Positions 30,318 through 39,397 of a stretch of DNA of 64,000 bases are shown here, piece after piece (positions within the stretch are counted from its first letter, which is position 1; the number at the start of each line of letters is the position of its first letter). Made by a program: the position numbers and the translations under genes. The DNA comes from Hypericibacter terrae. GTDB lineage: Bacteria > Pseudomonadota > Alphaproteobacteria > Dongiales > Dongiaceae. A model generated the notes under the pieces. The model worked only from the letters and a program-made list of their open reading frames with translations, was not told the DNA's origin and made no database searches. The DNA lies in assembly GCF_008728855.1 (NCBI RefSeq), contig NZ_CP042906.1, positions 2,170,001-2,234,000 of the forward strand, given 5' to 3'.

Positions 30318-31715
30318 TCAGCCGTTCCAGAGCTTCTCGCGCTTGAGCTCGTCCATGGCGAGCACCGCCGACTGGCGGATGATCTCCACCAGATCGTCGA
30401 CCTGGGCCTTGGTCATGGTCAGCGGCGGCGACATCACGTTCAGATGCCCGATCGGCCGGATGATGGCGCCGCGCTCCTGGGCCAGCCGGGAGATGCGGTT
30501 GCCGATCGCGGCCTCGGGCGGCAGCAGCGCCTTGGTCTTCTGGTCCGCGACGAATTCGACGCAGAGCATGAAATGGCTGCCCCGGACGTCGCCGACGATC
30601 GGCAGGTCGTAGAGGCTCTCGAGCCGCTTCTGGAAATAGGGTCCGACCTCGCGAACATGGCCGCAGATATCCTCGCGCTCCATGATCTCGATGTTCTTCA
30701 GCCCCGCCGCGCAGGCGATCGGGTGGCCGGAATAGGTGAAGCCGTTGGTGAGCATCGCGCCCTTTGCCTGGGGCACGCTGATCACGTCATACATCTCGTC
30801 CGACAGCAGGATGGCGCCCAGCGGCTGGTAGCCGGAGGTGATGCCCTTGGCCGAGGTGATGATGTCCGGCTGCAGGTCGAAATGATCCTTCGAGGCGAAG
30901 AAATGGCCGAGGCGGCCGAAGGCCGTCACCACCTCGTCGGAGATGTACATGACCTCGTGCTTCTCGCAGACCGCCTTGGCGCGCTTGTGATAGCCGGGCG
31001 GCGGCACGATCACGCCGCCGGCCCCCATGATCGGCTCGGCGAAGAACATCGCCACGTTCTCCGGCCCCAGCTCGAGGATCTTGTTCTCCAGCTCGGCGAT
31101 GACCTGGTCGCCATATTCCGCGACCGTCATGCCGTCCGGCCGGCGATAGGGATTGGGGCAGGAAATGTGATGGACCATGTCGTCGATGGTATCGAAGCCG
31201 ATCTTGTCGAACCCCACGCCGGTGATGGTCGCGGTCAGCAGGGTCGAGCCGTGATAGCCGTCGACGCGCGCGATGATCTTCTTCTTCGACTTCTTGCCGA
31301 GGCGGTTGAAGTAGAAGGCGACGAGGCGCGCCGCGCTGTCGTTCGATTCCGAGCCGCCGGTCGTGTAGAAGACGTGATTGAGCGGCCCCGGCGCCAGCTG
31401 CGCCAGCTTCGCCGCCAGCTCGGCCGCGGGCGGCGTCGTCAGATGGGTGAAGGTCGAGTAGTAGCAGATGCGCCGCGCCTGCTCGGCCAACGCCTGCGCC
31501 ATCTCCTCGCGGCCATAGCCGATATTGACGCACCAGAGCCCGCCGATGCCGTCGATATAGCGCTTGCCGTCGGCATCGAACACATAGATGCCGTCGCCCT
31601 CGGCGATGACGTCCGAGCCGGTCTCCTTGAAGGTGGAAAAGTCGGTCCAGGGATGGATGTAGTGATCCTTATCCATCTGCCAGAGCGCCTTGCTGTCATA
31701 TTTCATGTTCTTCAT
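30318..31715 (-). CDS. Class III aminotransferase (omega-amino acid:pyruvate/polyamine type)
   Basis: The 465-residue fold-type I PLP enzyme has the substrate-side motif GGLWCVNIGYGREEM, TTGGSESNDSA, RVDGYHGST, ISDEVVTAFGR and the PLP lysine in SAKGITSGYQP. Its closest known types are omega-amino-acid:pyruvate and putrescine:pyruvate aminotransferases. The ATG at 31715 follows GGGAGATACCC and is preferred to an upstream ATG. It is 130 bases from a paralogue on the same strand, so the pair is a tandem duplication or an operon with divided substrates. Confidence 0.88.
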   Translation of the reverse strand: MKNMKYDSKALWQMDKDHYIHPWTDFSTFKETGSDVIAEGDGIYVFDADGKRYIDGIGGLWCVNIGYGREEMAQALAEQARRICYYSTFTHLTTPPAAELAAKLAQLAPGPLNHVFYTTGGSESNDSAARLVAFYFNRLGKKSKKKIIARVDGYHGSTLLTATITGVGFDKIGFDTIDDMVHHISCPNPYRRPDGMTVAEYGDQVIAELENKILELGPENVAMFFAEPIMGAGGVIVPPPGYHKRAKAVCEKHEVMYISDEVVTAFGRLGHFFASKDHFDLQPDIITSAKGITSGYQPLGAILLSDEMYDVISVPQAKGAMLTNGFTYSGHPIACAAGLKNIEIMEREDICGHVREVGPYFQKRLESLYDLPIVGDVRGSHFMLCVEFVADQKTKALLPPEAAIGNRISRLAQERGAIIRPIGHLNVMSPPLTMTKAQVDDLVEIIRQSAVLAMDELKREKLWNG

Positions 31716-31733
31716 GGGTATCTCCCAAAAAAT

Positions 31734-31834
31734 CACGCCCCCTCCCCTTGCGGGAGGGGGTAGGGGGAGGGGTGCGGCCGCGCCCCTCCCGCTCGCTACG
31801 CTCGCCGCCCCTCCCGCGAGGGGAGGGGCCGTGG
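31734..31834. repeat. Palindromic repeat pair between the two aminotransferase genes
   Basis: Left arm (31734-31774) is nearly identical to the era-recO repeat, with CTCCCCTTGCGGGAGGGG core. The right arm (about 31790-31834) is an inverted variant with a 16-base insertion around CTCGCTACGCTCG. The pair fills nearly all of the gap. Confidence 0.75.
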
Positions 31835-31845
31835 ATAGGCTCGAA

Positions 31846-33237
31846 TCACAGCCAGCCTTTCTTCTTGACGTCGGCGAGCGTCTGGTCGAGCGACTTGCGG
31901 GCGAGTTCCATGAACTCGTCGATATCCGCGGTCGTCCAGATCAGCGGCGGCGAGAGCAGCATGGTATCGCGCGTCGCGCGCATCACCAGACCGTTGGCGA
32001 AGCAATGGTCGCGGCAGATCGTGCCGACCTCGCCGATGGGGTTGAAGAATTTCCGCTTCGCCTTGTCCTTCACCAACTCGATCGCGCCGATGAAGCCCAG
32101 CGAGCGCACCTCGCCGACGAGCGGATGGTCCTTCAACTCGTTGAGGCGCTTGGCGAGATAGGGGCCGGTCTCGTTATGGACGCGGGTCACCAGGCCCTCG
32201 TCGCGCATCAAGCGGATGTTCTCCATGGCGACCGCGCAGGAGACCGGGTGGCCGGAATAGGTGTAGCCGTGATTGAACTCGCCGCCCTTGTCGCCGGCGA
32301 TGACATCGGCCACGCGCTTGCCGACCATGACCGCCGAGAGCGGCAGATAGCCCGAGGTCAGGCCCTTGGCCAAGGTCATGAAGTCCGGCTCGATCTTGAA
32401 ATACTCGGAGGCGAACCAGTAGCCGGTGCGCCCGAAGCCGCAGATCACCTCGTCCGCGATCACCAGCAGGTCGTACTGCTTGCAGATGCGCTGGATCTCC
32501 GGCCAGTAGGTGTCGGGCGGAATGATAACGCCGCCGGCACCCTGGATCGGCTCGCCGACGAAGGCGGCGCAATTCTCCGGCCCCAGCTCCAGGATCTTGT
32601 CCTCGAGCGCCTTGGCCGCCTTGCGGCCGAACTCGGCCGGCGTCAGGTCGCCGCCCTCGCCATACCAGTAAGGCTGCTGGATATGGGTGAAACCCGGCAG
32701 CGGCAGGTCGGCGATCGCGTGCATATAGCTCATGCCGCCCATCGAGGCCGCCACCATGGTCGAGCCGTGATAGCCGTTATGCCGGCCGATGATGGTCTTC
32801 TTGGTCTTCTTGCCCATCAGGTTCCAGTAATGGCGCGCCATGCGGGCGATGGTGTCGTTCGCGTCCGAGCCCGAGAGGCCATAGAACACGCGATTGAGGC
32901 CCTTCGGCGTCATGTCCGAGAGGATCTTGGAGAGCTCGGCCGCGGGCGGGGTCGTGGTCTTGAAGAAGGTGTTGTAATAGGGCAGCTCGATCATCTGGTC
33001 GTAGGCGACCTTGGCCAGCTCCTTGCGGCCATAACCGAGATTGACGCACCACAGGCCGGCGAACGCATCGAGCAGGCGGCGGCCGTCCGAATCGTAGAGA
33101 TGCGTGCCTTCCGCGCGGGCGATGACGCGCACGCCCTGGCTGGGGAGCGCATGCTGGTCGGTGAAGGGATGGAGATGATGGGCCAGATCCTGCGCCTGCC
33201 ATTCGGCGGTGGAGTTGCGGCGTGCGGTCTGCGACAT
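31846..33237 (-). CDS. spuC: Putrescine:pyruvate aminotransferase-like enzyme (SpuC-like)
   Basis: The 463-residue class III aminotransferase has the sequence run I associate with SpuC: AGLWCVNLGYGRKEL, NGYHGSTMVAASMGGM, QPYWYGEGGD, GEPIQGAGGVIIPPDTYWP and AKGLTSGYLPLS with the PLP lysine. SpuC converts putrescine to 4-aminobutyraldehyde using pyruvate. Omega-amino-acid aminotransferases are close relatives, so other amines are possible. The gene belongs to the minus-strand run with its paralogue, and a glutamine-synthetase-like ligase lies 1.5 kb upstream. Confidence 0.85.
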   Translation of the reverse strand: MSQTARRNSTAEWQAQDLAHHLHPFTDQHALPSQGVRVIARAEGTHLYDSDGRRLLDAFAGLWCVNLGYGRKELAKVAYDQMIELPYYNTFFKTTTPPAAELSKILSDMTPKGLNRVFYGLSGSDANDTIARMARHYWNLMGKKTKKTIIGRHNGYHGSTMVAASMGGMSYMHAIADLPLPGFTHIQQPYWYGEGGDLTPAEFGRKAAKALEDKILELGPENCAAFVGEPIQGAGGVIIPPDTYWPEIQRICKQYDLLVIADEVICGFGRTGYWFASEYFKIEPDFMTLAKGLTSGYLPLSAVMVGKRVADVIAGDKGGEFNHGYTYSGHPVSCAVAMENIRLMRDEGLVTRVHNETGPYLAKRLNELKDHPLVGEVRSLGFIGAIELVKDKAKRKFFNPIGEVGTICRDHCFANGLVMRATRDTMLLSPPLIWTTADIDEFMELARKSLDQTLADVKKKGWL

Positions 33238-33645
33238 GGGGCGAATCCTTCCGAGTAGAATCTTTCTGCTGGCATAGGGGAGGGGGCCGCCGCCTGCGAC
33301 AAGGCAAGGGCAGGGCGCGGCCGGAAGCCGGAAGACCGGTCTAATGCTTTATGGATTGAAGCCGATGCGGGCGCAGAGGATGAGCAGCTCCGTCTGCCGC
33401 GAGCGCACGGTGTCTTCACCGCGACGGCTCGGCCTGACGGAGCGGGCGCCCGACCGGCCCTCGGGGCCGACCGGCCCCACCGAGGGGCGGATCGTTTCCT
33501 GCATCATCGGATACGAAACCTAGCACGGCGCCGGGCGCGGCGGGAAGCCGGCCGAGAGCGTCGGGCCATGCGCGCCTTGCGGGGCTCGCCATGCTATAAG
33601 CGCAGCGTTTGGGGATAGGACGAGTTCGCAAAGGTCATCGAATTC
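33238..33645. other. Intergenic region with GC-rich stem-loop, no gene
   Basis: The 408-base divergent region between the SpuC-like gene and the membrane-protein pair holds no convincing coding sequence. It contains a GC-rich inverted stretch near 33450-33490 (GACCGGCCCTCGGGGCCG). The promoters of both flanking units are probably here but I could not identify them. Confidence 0.6.
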
Positions 33646-33852
33646 ATGGAAACCCTGAGGATCCTCCTCCAGGGGCTGGGGATCTTGTCCATGGTCGCGG
33701 CCCTGGCTTGTGCCGGCCTGACCTTCGTCTTTTCCGGCCTGCGCAGTCTGGGTTCCGGCGCCGGCCGGAGCCCGCGGCCGGCCGCGATCGCGATCATCGG
33801 CGGGCTCGGAGGTCTCGGGATTCTGCTGTTCTGGGCGGGACGTTCGCTGTGA
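33646..33852 (+). CDS. Small two-helix membrane protein
   Basis: The 68-residue protein has two predicted membrane helices (about 8-30 and 45-65) joined by a Gly/Pro/Arg-rich loop. Function is unknown. The neighbouring 81-residue protein is a clear relative: both share VFS, R-x-LG-x-G and AIAII-x-G...GLLL/ILLF...GR patterns. No signal cleavage site is evident. The ATG follows the region GTCATCGAATTC without a strong ribosome-binding site, so confidence is moderate. Confidence 0.6.
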   Translation: METLRILLQGLGILSMVAALACAGLTFVFSGLRSLGSGAGRSPRPAAIAIIGGLGGLGILLFWAGRSL

Positions 33853-33880
33853 ACCCCGCCATCAAGCGCGGAGCCAGGCG

Positions 33881-34126
33881 ATGAAATCGGCGTTCGGTCT
33901 TCTGCTGATGATCGTCGGCGCGCTGTCGGGCGCGGCGGCCCTGGTCTGCATCGCCATCGTCGCCGTCTTCTCCGATGTCCGGACCCTGGGTGCGGGCGGT
34001 AGCGGCGGGGCGACCAGCGATGCGGTCGCGATCATCGCCGGGTTCGCGACGGCGGGCCTGCTGTTGTGGTTCGGGGGCCGGGCCATGCGCCGCTCGGCGG
34101 CCGACGAATCGCGATCAAACCCCTAA
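33881..34126 (+). CDS. Small two-helix membrane protein, paralogue of the preceding gene
   Basis: The 81-residue protein has two membrane helices (about 4-30 and 45-65) and a short charged tail (RRSAADESRSNP). It resembles the upstream 68-residue protein in helix layout and loop sequence, so the pair looks like a tandem duplication. A good ribosome-binding site (GGAGCCAGG) precedes the ATG. The gap to its partner is 28 bases, so the two are probably co-expressed. Function is unknown. Confidence 0.65.
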   Translation: MKSAFGLLLMIVGALSGAAALVCIAIVAVFSDVRTLGAGGSGGATSDAVAIIAGFATAGLLLWFGGRAMRRSAADESRSNP

Positions 34127-34181
34127 AAGTTGTGGTAGTCTCATCCGGTGCACTCCGTTTCGCGAGTGACCGGGCACGGAC

Positions 34182-34700
34182 ATGAAACTCATTTCCGACA
34201 CCTATCTCGAGCAGAACCGAAAGCTGCATGAGCAAGGGTCCTTCGGCATCAGCGGTCATCAGTGGGGCCCGAGGATCGCGTCGCTGGCGGAGATGTTCCG
34301 CTGCCGCACGATTCTCGACTATGGCTGCGGTCGCCAGACGCTCCGCGATGCGCTCAAGGGCCGGGACCTCGAAGTTCGGGGATTCGATCCGGCCATCCCC
34401 GGCCTGGATATGCCGCCGGAGAAGGTTGACCTGGTCGCCTGCACCGACGTCCTCGAGCATATCGAGCCAGAGTATCTCGATTCCGTGATTGCGGAGATTG
34501 CGCGCTGCGCCACCAAGGCGGTCTTCCTGGTGGTCCATACCGGTCCCGCGGTCAAGACGCTGCCCGATGGGCGCAATGCTCACCTGATCCAGCAGCCTTA
34601 TGCCTGGTGGCTGCCGAAGTTCGACAAGCGCTGGGACCGTTTCTCCGAACGCGTGGGCGATAACGCCTTCTGGTACGCCGGGAAGGCTCGTCCCGCTTGA
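34182..34700 (+). CDS. SAM-dependent methyltransferase (class I)
   Basis: The 172-residue protein has a short Rossmann-like methyltransferase core: motif I ILDYGCGRQTLRDAL, an acidic strand-2 end in VRGFDPAIPG and motif DLVACTDVLEHIEPEYLD. The substrate is not recognisable. It lies 55 bases after the membrane-protein pair on the same strand and ends at a terminator, so it may be the last gene of that unit. Confidence 0.82.
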   Translation: MKLISDTYLEQNRKLHEQGSFGISGHQWGPRIASLAEMFRCRTILDYGCGRQTLRDALKGRDLEVRGFDPAIPGLDMPPEKVDLVACTDVLEHIEPEYLDSVIAEIARCATKAVFLVVHTGPAVKTLPDGRNAHLIQQPYAWWLPKFDKRWDRFSERVGDNAFWYAGKARPA

Positions 34701-34714
34701 GGGACCATCAATGC

Positions 34715-34750
34715 AAAAGGGCCGCGTCGATTGAGGATGCGGCCCTTTAT
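34715..34750. terminator. Bidirectional Rho-independent terminator
   Basis: A perfect 10-base stem AAAGGGCCGC / GCGGCCCTTT with a 13-base loop separates the convergent methyltransferase and glutamine-synthetase-like genes. T-rich sequence follows on both strands. Confidence 0.8.
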
Positions 34751-34770
34751 GTTTGCAAGCCCGATGCGGA

Positions 34771-36120
34771 TCAGACGTTCAGCAGCAGATGCTCGCGTTC
34801 CCAGGAGCTGATGACGCGCGAATAGGCCTCGAGCTCGGAGCGCTTCACGAAATCGACCGCCTGGCAGAAGCGTTCGCCCAGGATCGGCTTGATCTGGCGG
34901 CAGGCATTGAAGCGGCTCAGCGCGTCATAGAGCGTGCGCGGCAGGGTGTGGGCGAGGCGATAGGCGCTGCCCTCGACCTGCTTGCTGGGCTTGAGCCGCT
35001 CTATCATGCCGAGATAGCCGCAGGCGAGCGACGCCGCGATGGCGATATAGGGATTGGCGTCGGCGCCGGCGAGCCGGTTCTCGATGCGCCGGCCGGCGCC
35101 GCTCGAGATCGGCACGCGCAGGCCCACCGAGCGGTTGTCCACGCCCCAATGAACATTGATGGGAGCGTCGAGATAGGGCTGCAGGCGCCGGTAGGAGTTC
35201 ACGTTGGGGGCCAGCAACGGCATCACCAGCGGCAGATAGCGCTGGAGCCCCGCGACATGCGAGCGGAACAGCGCCGAATCGCTACCGTCGCGATGCGCGA
35301 AGAGGTTCCGGCCCGTGCGCTTGTCCACCACCGACTGGTGGATATGCATCGAGCTGCCGGGCTCGTTGGCGAGCGGCTTCGCCATGAAGGTGGCATAGAC
35401 GTTGTGGCGCATCGCGGCGTGACGGACCGTGCGCTTGAACAGGAAGGCCTGGTCGGCGAGCCAGAGCGGGTCGCCATGGTTGAAGTTGATCTCCATCTGC
35501 GCCGCGCCGGCCTCATGCGTCAGCGTGTCGATGTCGAGACCCATGGTCTCGCAGAAATCGTAGACGTCCTCGAAGATCGGATCGAACTCGTTGGTCGCGT
35601 CGATGCCGTAGGACTGCCGGCCCGTCTCGGGACGGCCGGAGGCGCCGACCGGCGGCTGCAGCGGCAGATCGGGATCGGTGTTGACCTGCACCAGGAAGAA
35701 TTCGAGCTCGGGCGCGACCACGGGGCGCCAGTTGCGCTCGCTATAGAGCTCGAGCACGCGCTTGAGCACATAGCGCGCGGCGATGTCGACCGGCTTGTCC
35801 TCGGCGTAATAGGCGTCGTTGATGACCTGCGCGGTCGGCTCCTTGTACCAGGGGACCAGCGAGATCGTGTCCGGATCGGGACGCAGATAGACGTCGGGGT
35901 CCTGGTCGGTCGCCATCGAGCTTTCGTCATCGTCGGGATATTCGCCGGTGACGGTCTGCAGATAGACGCTTTCGGGCAGGCGAAGATTGCTGTCGCGCGT
36001 GCTCTTGATGAACTTTTTCGCGGGCAGGATCTTGCCGCGGGCAATGCCCGACATGTCGGCAACGAGGCATTCGACCTCGTCGATCTTGCGCTCGGCGAGA
36101 AATTCTTCCAATTGTTTCAT
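34771..36120 (-). CDS. Glutamine synthetase-family ligase (gamma-glutamylpolyamine synthetase-like)
   Basis: The 449-residue protein has the glutamine synthetase fold: an N-terminal beta-grasp, acidic metal sites in VAPELEFFL and AAQMEINFNHGDP, HIHQSV, and RIENRLAGADANPYIAIAASLA. It lacks the adenylylation tyrosine region of GlnA-I and resembles PuuA/GlnA3-type enzymes that ligate glutamate to an amine such as putrescine. Nearby SpuC-like aminotransferases support a polyamine role. The ATG at 36120 gives the family length; a longer open frame upstream covers the intergenic region and is not conserved. Confidence 0.85.
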   Translation of the reverse strand: MKQLEEFLAERKIDEVECLVADMSGIARGKILPAKKFIKSTRDSNLRLPESVYLQTVTGEYPDDDESSMATDQDPDVYLRPDPDTISLVPWYKEPTAQVINDAYYAEDKPVDIAARYVLKRVLELYSERNWRPVVAPELEFFLVQVNTDPDLPLQPPVGASGRPETGRQSYGIDATNEFDPIFEDVYDFCETMGLDIDTLTHEAGAAQMEINFNHGDPLWLADQAFLFKRTVRHAAMRHNVYATFMAKPLANEPGSSMHIHQSVVDKRTGRNLFAHRDGSDSALFRSHVAGLQRYLPLVMPLLAPNVNSYRRLQPYLDAPINVHWGVDNRSVGLRVPISSGAGRRIENRLAGADANPYIAIAASLACGYLGMIERLKPSKQVEGSAYRLAHTLPRTLYDALSRFNACRQIKPILGERFCQAVDFVKRSELEAYSRVISSWEREHLLLNV

Positions 36121-36312
36121 GATACTACCGGATTGGCCGGAACTCGGCGGCCACAAGATGGCACGGGCCCCAAGGTGCTGGCAAGGTGGGGCGGATATAG
36201 GAATTAATACCGCGACAAATGGGAGCTTGACGGCGCGGCTCCCCGCCTTTTGCCTGTATCGCCACCCCATTTGCCGTGCTGTTCGATTCATCAATGCGCA
36301 GGGAGAGCGATC

Positions 36313-36936
36313 ATGACAGCCTTGACGATCCTCCTGACCCTTGCCGGGATCTGGGGCGTCATCGTGCTGACGCCGGGTCCGATCCTGTTGATGACCGTGC
36401 GCTATGCCGTCGCCGGCCGGCGCATGACGGCGTTCCAGATGGCGCTGGGCGCGGCCTTGGCCGATGTCGTCTGGGCCGCCGGCGCGCTGATGGGATTGCA
36501 GGCGCTCTTCGCGGCCATGGCCTGGATTTATGACGGGCTCAGGTTCGCGGGCGCTGCGCTTCTCATCGTCATCGGGGCGCGCATGATCGTCGCGAGTTTC
36601 CGAACACCGTCGATGCTGTCATTGCCGGAGAAGGGAAAAGGCGCGGATCGCGCTGTCTGGCGCTGGGGCTTCGCGACCGCGATCGCCAATCCCAAGGCGG
36701 TGGTCTTTTTCAGTAGCTTGTTTCTCTCCTTACTGCCGGCCCAATCTTCGCCAGTGCTTCAGGCAGCGGCTGTCGCTACGATCGGTATCGTGTCGCTGCT
36801 CTGCGATTTCTGCGTCGCCTGCGCCTTCTCGCATCCGGTCGTGCAGGCAGCCTATGGCCGCGCGCGGTATTGGATCGACCGCGTCGCGGGCGCGGTTCTG
36901 ATTCTGGTCGGACTGCGCGTGGCGATCTCACGCTGA
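36313..36936 (+). CDS. LysE-family translocator
   Basis: The 207-residue inner-membrane protein has six predicted helices, starting with the LysE-type LTPGPILLMTVRYAVAGRRM segment and containing IANPKAVVFF. Members export amino acids such as lysine, threonine or homoserine lactones. The ATG at 36313 follows GGGAGAGCG. The gene is divergent from the glutamine-synthetase-like ligase. Confidence 0.9.
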   Translation: MTALTILLTLAGIWGVIVLTPGPILLMTVRYAVAGRRMTAFQMALGAALADVVWAAGALMGLQALFAAMAWIYDGLRFAGAALLIVIGARMIVASFRTPSMLSLPEKGKGADRAVWRWGFATAIANPKAVVFFSSLFLSLLPAQSSPVLQAAAVATIGIVSLLCDFCVACAFSHPVVQAAYGRARYWIDRVAGAVLILVGLRVAISR

Positions 36937-36957
36937 CGAAACAGGGCGAGAGTCTCG

Positions 36958-37479
36958 TCAGATACTTTCGTCCTGATGCTGTTTCCAGATATCGAACCCC
37001 TCGGAATACGCTTCGAAGCCATCCATGAGCGTTTGTCCCAAAATCTGGGCGGTTTCGCCATTCATGTCCGCCTCGTTCTCTAAGATGACCTTGAGCCGGT
37101 AGATGGCGAGTCCCGCGGCCGAGGTGACCGGACGATAGGGCAGGGCCACTCTCAAATTCTGGCGGGGTTGAGCGTAGTCGACGATCTCGGCACACAATGC
37201 GTCGACCTTGCGGTTTGGCAGGTTGTAGTAGCCATCGAACAAGAGCACGGCATGGTCGAGGTGATCCGGGTTGGATTCGAGCCACGTCCGGCCTTCTGCA
37301 GCAGCGACCTCCATCCGTTTGGCGTCGAAGGAGCGGAGGAATGTCTTGCCGTCGCGAACGGATCCGCCGACCGGCCGAAAAACACCCTGGTCCATTGAAA
37401 TCATGTGCACGGCGAAAGATAGATAGTATCCCGCCACCCACATTGCTTCATTGAAGCGGGGAACGGTCGGTGCCGTCAC
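36958..37479 (-). CDS. Unrecognised 173-residue protein
   Basis: I do not recognise the family. There is no signal peptide or clear membrane segment. The sequence has a hydrophobic N-terminal stretch (MWVAGYYLSFAVHM), a basic-acidic middle and an acidic C-terminus. The start codon is three bases after the isochorismatase stop, so the two genes are very likely translated from one transcript. Its coding sequence is less GC-rich than neighbouring genes. Confidence 0.65.
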   Translation of the reverse strand: MTAPTVPRFNEAMWVAGYYLSFAVHMISMDQGVFRPVGGSVRDGKTFLRSFDAKRMEVAAAEGRTWLESNPDHLDHAVLLFDGYYNLPNRKVDALCAEIVDYAQPRQNLRVALPYRPVTSAAGLAIYRLKVILENEADMNGETAQILGQTLMDGFEAYSEGFDIWKQHQDESI

Positions 37480-37482
37480 GAT

Positions 37483-38004
37483 TCAGAACGCGACCGCGTC
37501 GCTGGTCACGAGCTCGACGAAGGGGCCGCCGAGGGTCTTGTTGTGGTGAGCGATGATCTGGGCGGCCGGCAGGACCGGCGTGTCGAAGGTCGAGTGCGCG
37601 TCCGAGACCAGGGCCACCTTGTAGCCAAGCGCGACCGCGGCGCGGCAGGCGGTGTCGACGCAATACTCCGTCTGCAGGCCCGCGATCACCAGCCGGTCGA
37701 TGCCGGCGCGTTTGAGCTGCGCGTCGAAGTCGGTGTCGTGGAAGGTTCCGACATGGCGCTTCTCGATGACCGGCTCGCCGGCCCGGGGTGCGACCATCGG
37801 GTGGTGGGCGAAGCCGGGCGTTCCCTTGGCGAGGCTGTCGCCCGGGCCGCCGTCATGCTGGACATGGAACACCGGCGTTCCGGAGGACCGGGCGCGCTCG
37901 AGAAGCCCGGCGATCCGCCGCAGGATGGCGTCGCTGCGATAGGGCGGCGGCGTGTCGCCCAGCATGCCCATCTGCATGTCGATGACCACCAGCGCCGTCG
38001 TCAT
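37483..38004 (-). CDS. Cysteine hydrolase of the isochorismatase family
   Basis: The 173-residue enzyme has the catalytic triad of this family: Asp in VVIDMQMGM, Lys in EKRHVGTF and Cys in LQTEYCVDTACRAA. Members hydrolyse amides or vinyl ethers, for example nicotinamide, N-carbamoylsarcosine or isochorismate. The cis-peptide region around VIAGLQTEYC is intact, so it is likely active; substrate unknown. It is followed by the uncharacterised gene and preceded 29 bases away by the glutaryl-CoA dehydrogenase stop. Confidence 0.9.
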   Translation of the reverse strand: MTTALVVIDMQMGMLGDTPPPYRSDAILRRIAGLLERARSSGTPVFHVQHDGGPGDSLAKGTPGFAHHPMVAPRAGEPVIEKRHVGTFHDTDFDAQLKRAGIDRLVIAGLQTEYCVDTACRAAVALGYKVALVSDAHSTFDTPVLPAAQIIAHHNKTLGGPFVELVTSDAVAF

Positions 38005-38033
38005 GCCGATCTCCGTCGCTTCGGTTTCGGATC

Positions 38034-39254
38034 TCAGGCGCTGAAGGCCTGGATGCCGGTCTGGGCGCGGCCGAGGATGAGGGCATGCACGTCATGCGTT
38101 CCCTCATAGGTGTTGACAGCCTCGAGGTTCATGACATGGCGAATGACATGGAACTCGTCCGAGATGCCGTTGCCGCCATGCATGTCGCGCGCGGTGCGGG
38201 CGATGTCGAGCGCCTTGCCGCAGGAATTGCGCTTGATGAGCGAGATCATCTCGGGCGCCGCCTTGCCCTCGTCCTTGAGCCGGCCCACGCGCAGGCAGGC
38301 CTGCAGCGCCAGCGTGATCTCGGTCTGCATGTCGGCGAGCTTCTTCTGGATCAGCTGGTTGGCGGCGAGGGGACGCCCGAACTGCTGCCGGTTGAGCGTG
38401 TAGTTGCGGGCCGCATGCCAGCAGAACTCGGCGGCGCCGAGGGCACCCCAGCCGATGCCATAGCGCGCGTTGTTGAGGCAGCCGAAGGGACCCTTGAGGC
38501 CGCTGACATTGGGCAGGAGGTTCTCTTCCGGCACGAACACGTCGGCCATGACGATCTCGCCGGTGACCGAGGCGCGGAGCGAGAACTTGCCTTCGATCTT
38601 CGGCGTCGTCAGTCCCTTCATGCCGCGCTCGAGCACATAGCCGCGGATCTGGCCGCTGTCGTCCTTGGCCCAGACCACCATCACGTCGGCGATCGGCGAA
38701 TTGGTGATCCACATCTTGGCGCCCTTGAGCACGAAGCCGCCGTCGACCTTCTTGGCACGGGTGCGCATGCTGCCGGGATCGGAGCCGGCATCGGGCTCGG
38801 TCAGGCCGAAGCAGCCGACCATCTCGCCCGTGGCCAGGCGCGGCAGATATTTCTGGCGCTGCGCCTCGGTGCCGTAGGCGTGGATCGGATGCATCACCAG
38901 GCTCGACTGCACGCTCATCGCCGAGCGATAGCCGGAATCGACCCGCTCCACTTCGCGCGCCACCAGCCCGTAGCTCACATAATTCACGCCGGCGCAGCCA
39001 TAGCCCTCGATGGTGGAGCCGAGCAGTCCCAGCGCGCCCAGCTCGTTCATGATCTCGCGATCGAAGCGCTCATGGCGGTTCGCCTCGAGCACCCGCGGCA
39101 TGAGTTTTTCCTGGCAGTAGGTGCGGGCGGTGTCGCGGATGAGCCGCTCCTCCTCGGTCAGCTGCTCGTCGAAGAACAGCGGATCCTCCCACTGGAATTC
39201 GGGACGGTGGGACTTGGCGGAAGCGGATTTGTGCGTGGCGCCAGCGGCGGTCAT
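38034..39254 (-). CDS. gcdH: Glutaryl-CoA dehydrogenase
   Basis: The 406-residue acyl-CoA dehydrogenase has the FAD-binding motif [15 protein letters not shown], the [10 protein letters not shown] segment and the catalytic glutamate in [10 protein letters not shown]. The region [29 protein letters not shown] is typical of GcdH, which converts glutaryl-CoA to crotonyl-CoA in lysine, hydroxylysine and tryptophan breakdown. The ATG at 39254 is preceded by CAGGAGACC; the longer frame upstream is less likely. Confidence 0.92.
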   Translation of the reverse strand: MTAAGATHKSASAKSHRPEFQWEDPLFFDEQLTEEERLIRDTARTYCQEKLMPRVLEANRHERFDREIMNELGALGLLGSTIEGYGCAGVNYVSYGLVAREVERVDSGYRSAMSVQSSLVMHPIHAYGTEAQRQKYLPRLATGEMVGCFGLTEPDAGSDPGSMRTRAKKVDGGFVLKGAKMWITNSPIADVMVVWAKDDSGQIRGYVLERGMKGLTTPKIEGKFSLRASVTGEIVMADVFVPEENLLPNVSGLKGPFGCLNNARYGIGWGALGAAEFCWHAARNYTLNRQQFGRPLAANQLIQKKLADMQTEITLALQACLRVGRLKDEGKAAPEMISLIKRNSCGKALDIARTARDMHGGNGISDEFHVIRHVMNLEAVNTYEGTHDVHALILGRAQTGIQAFSA

Positions 39255-39397
39255 CGCGGGTCTCCTGCGACGGTTCGGATCGGGATTGAGCCGGTCTCTT
39301 AGCATGAGTTGGCGCCCCTGCCCATGCGCCTGCAAGCGGAAAGGGGCGGGGCCGGCCGGGGCTGGCGAAACCCTTGGTTATGCAGCCGTAATCCCCG

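Noticed and set aside
33416-33631. Small minus-strand frame in the divergent gap upstream of the SpuC-like gene
   Set aside because: The sequence is Arg/Pro/Gly-rich, without ribosome-binding site or recognisable family.
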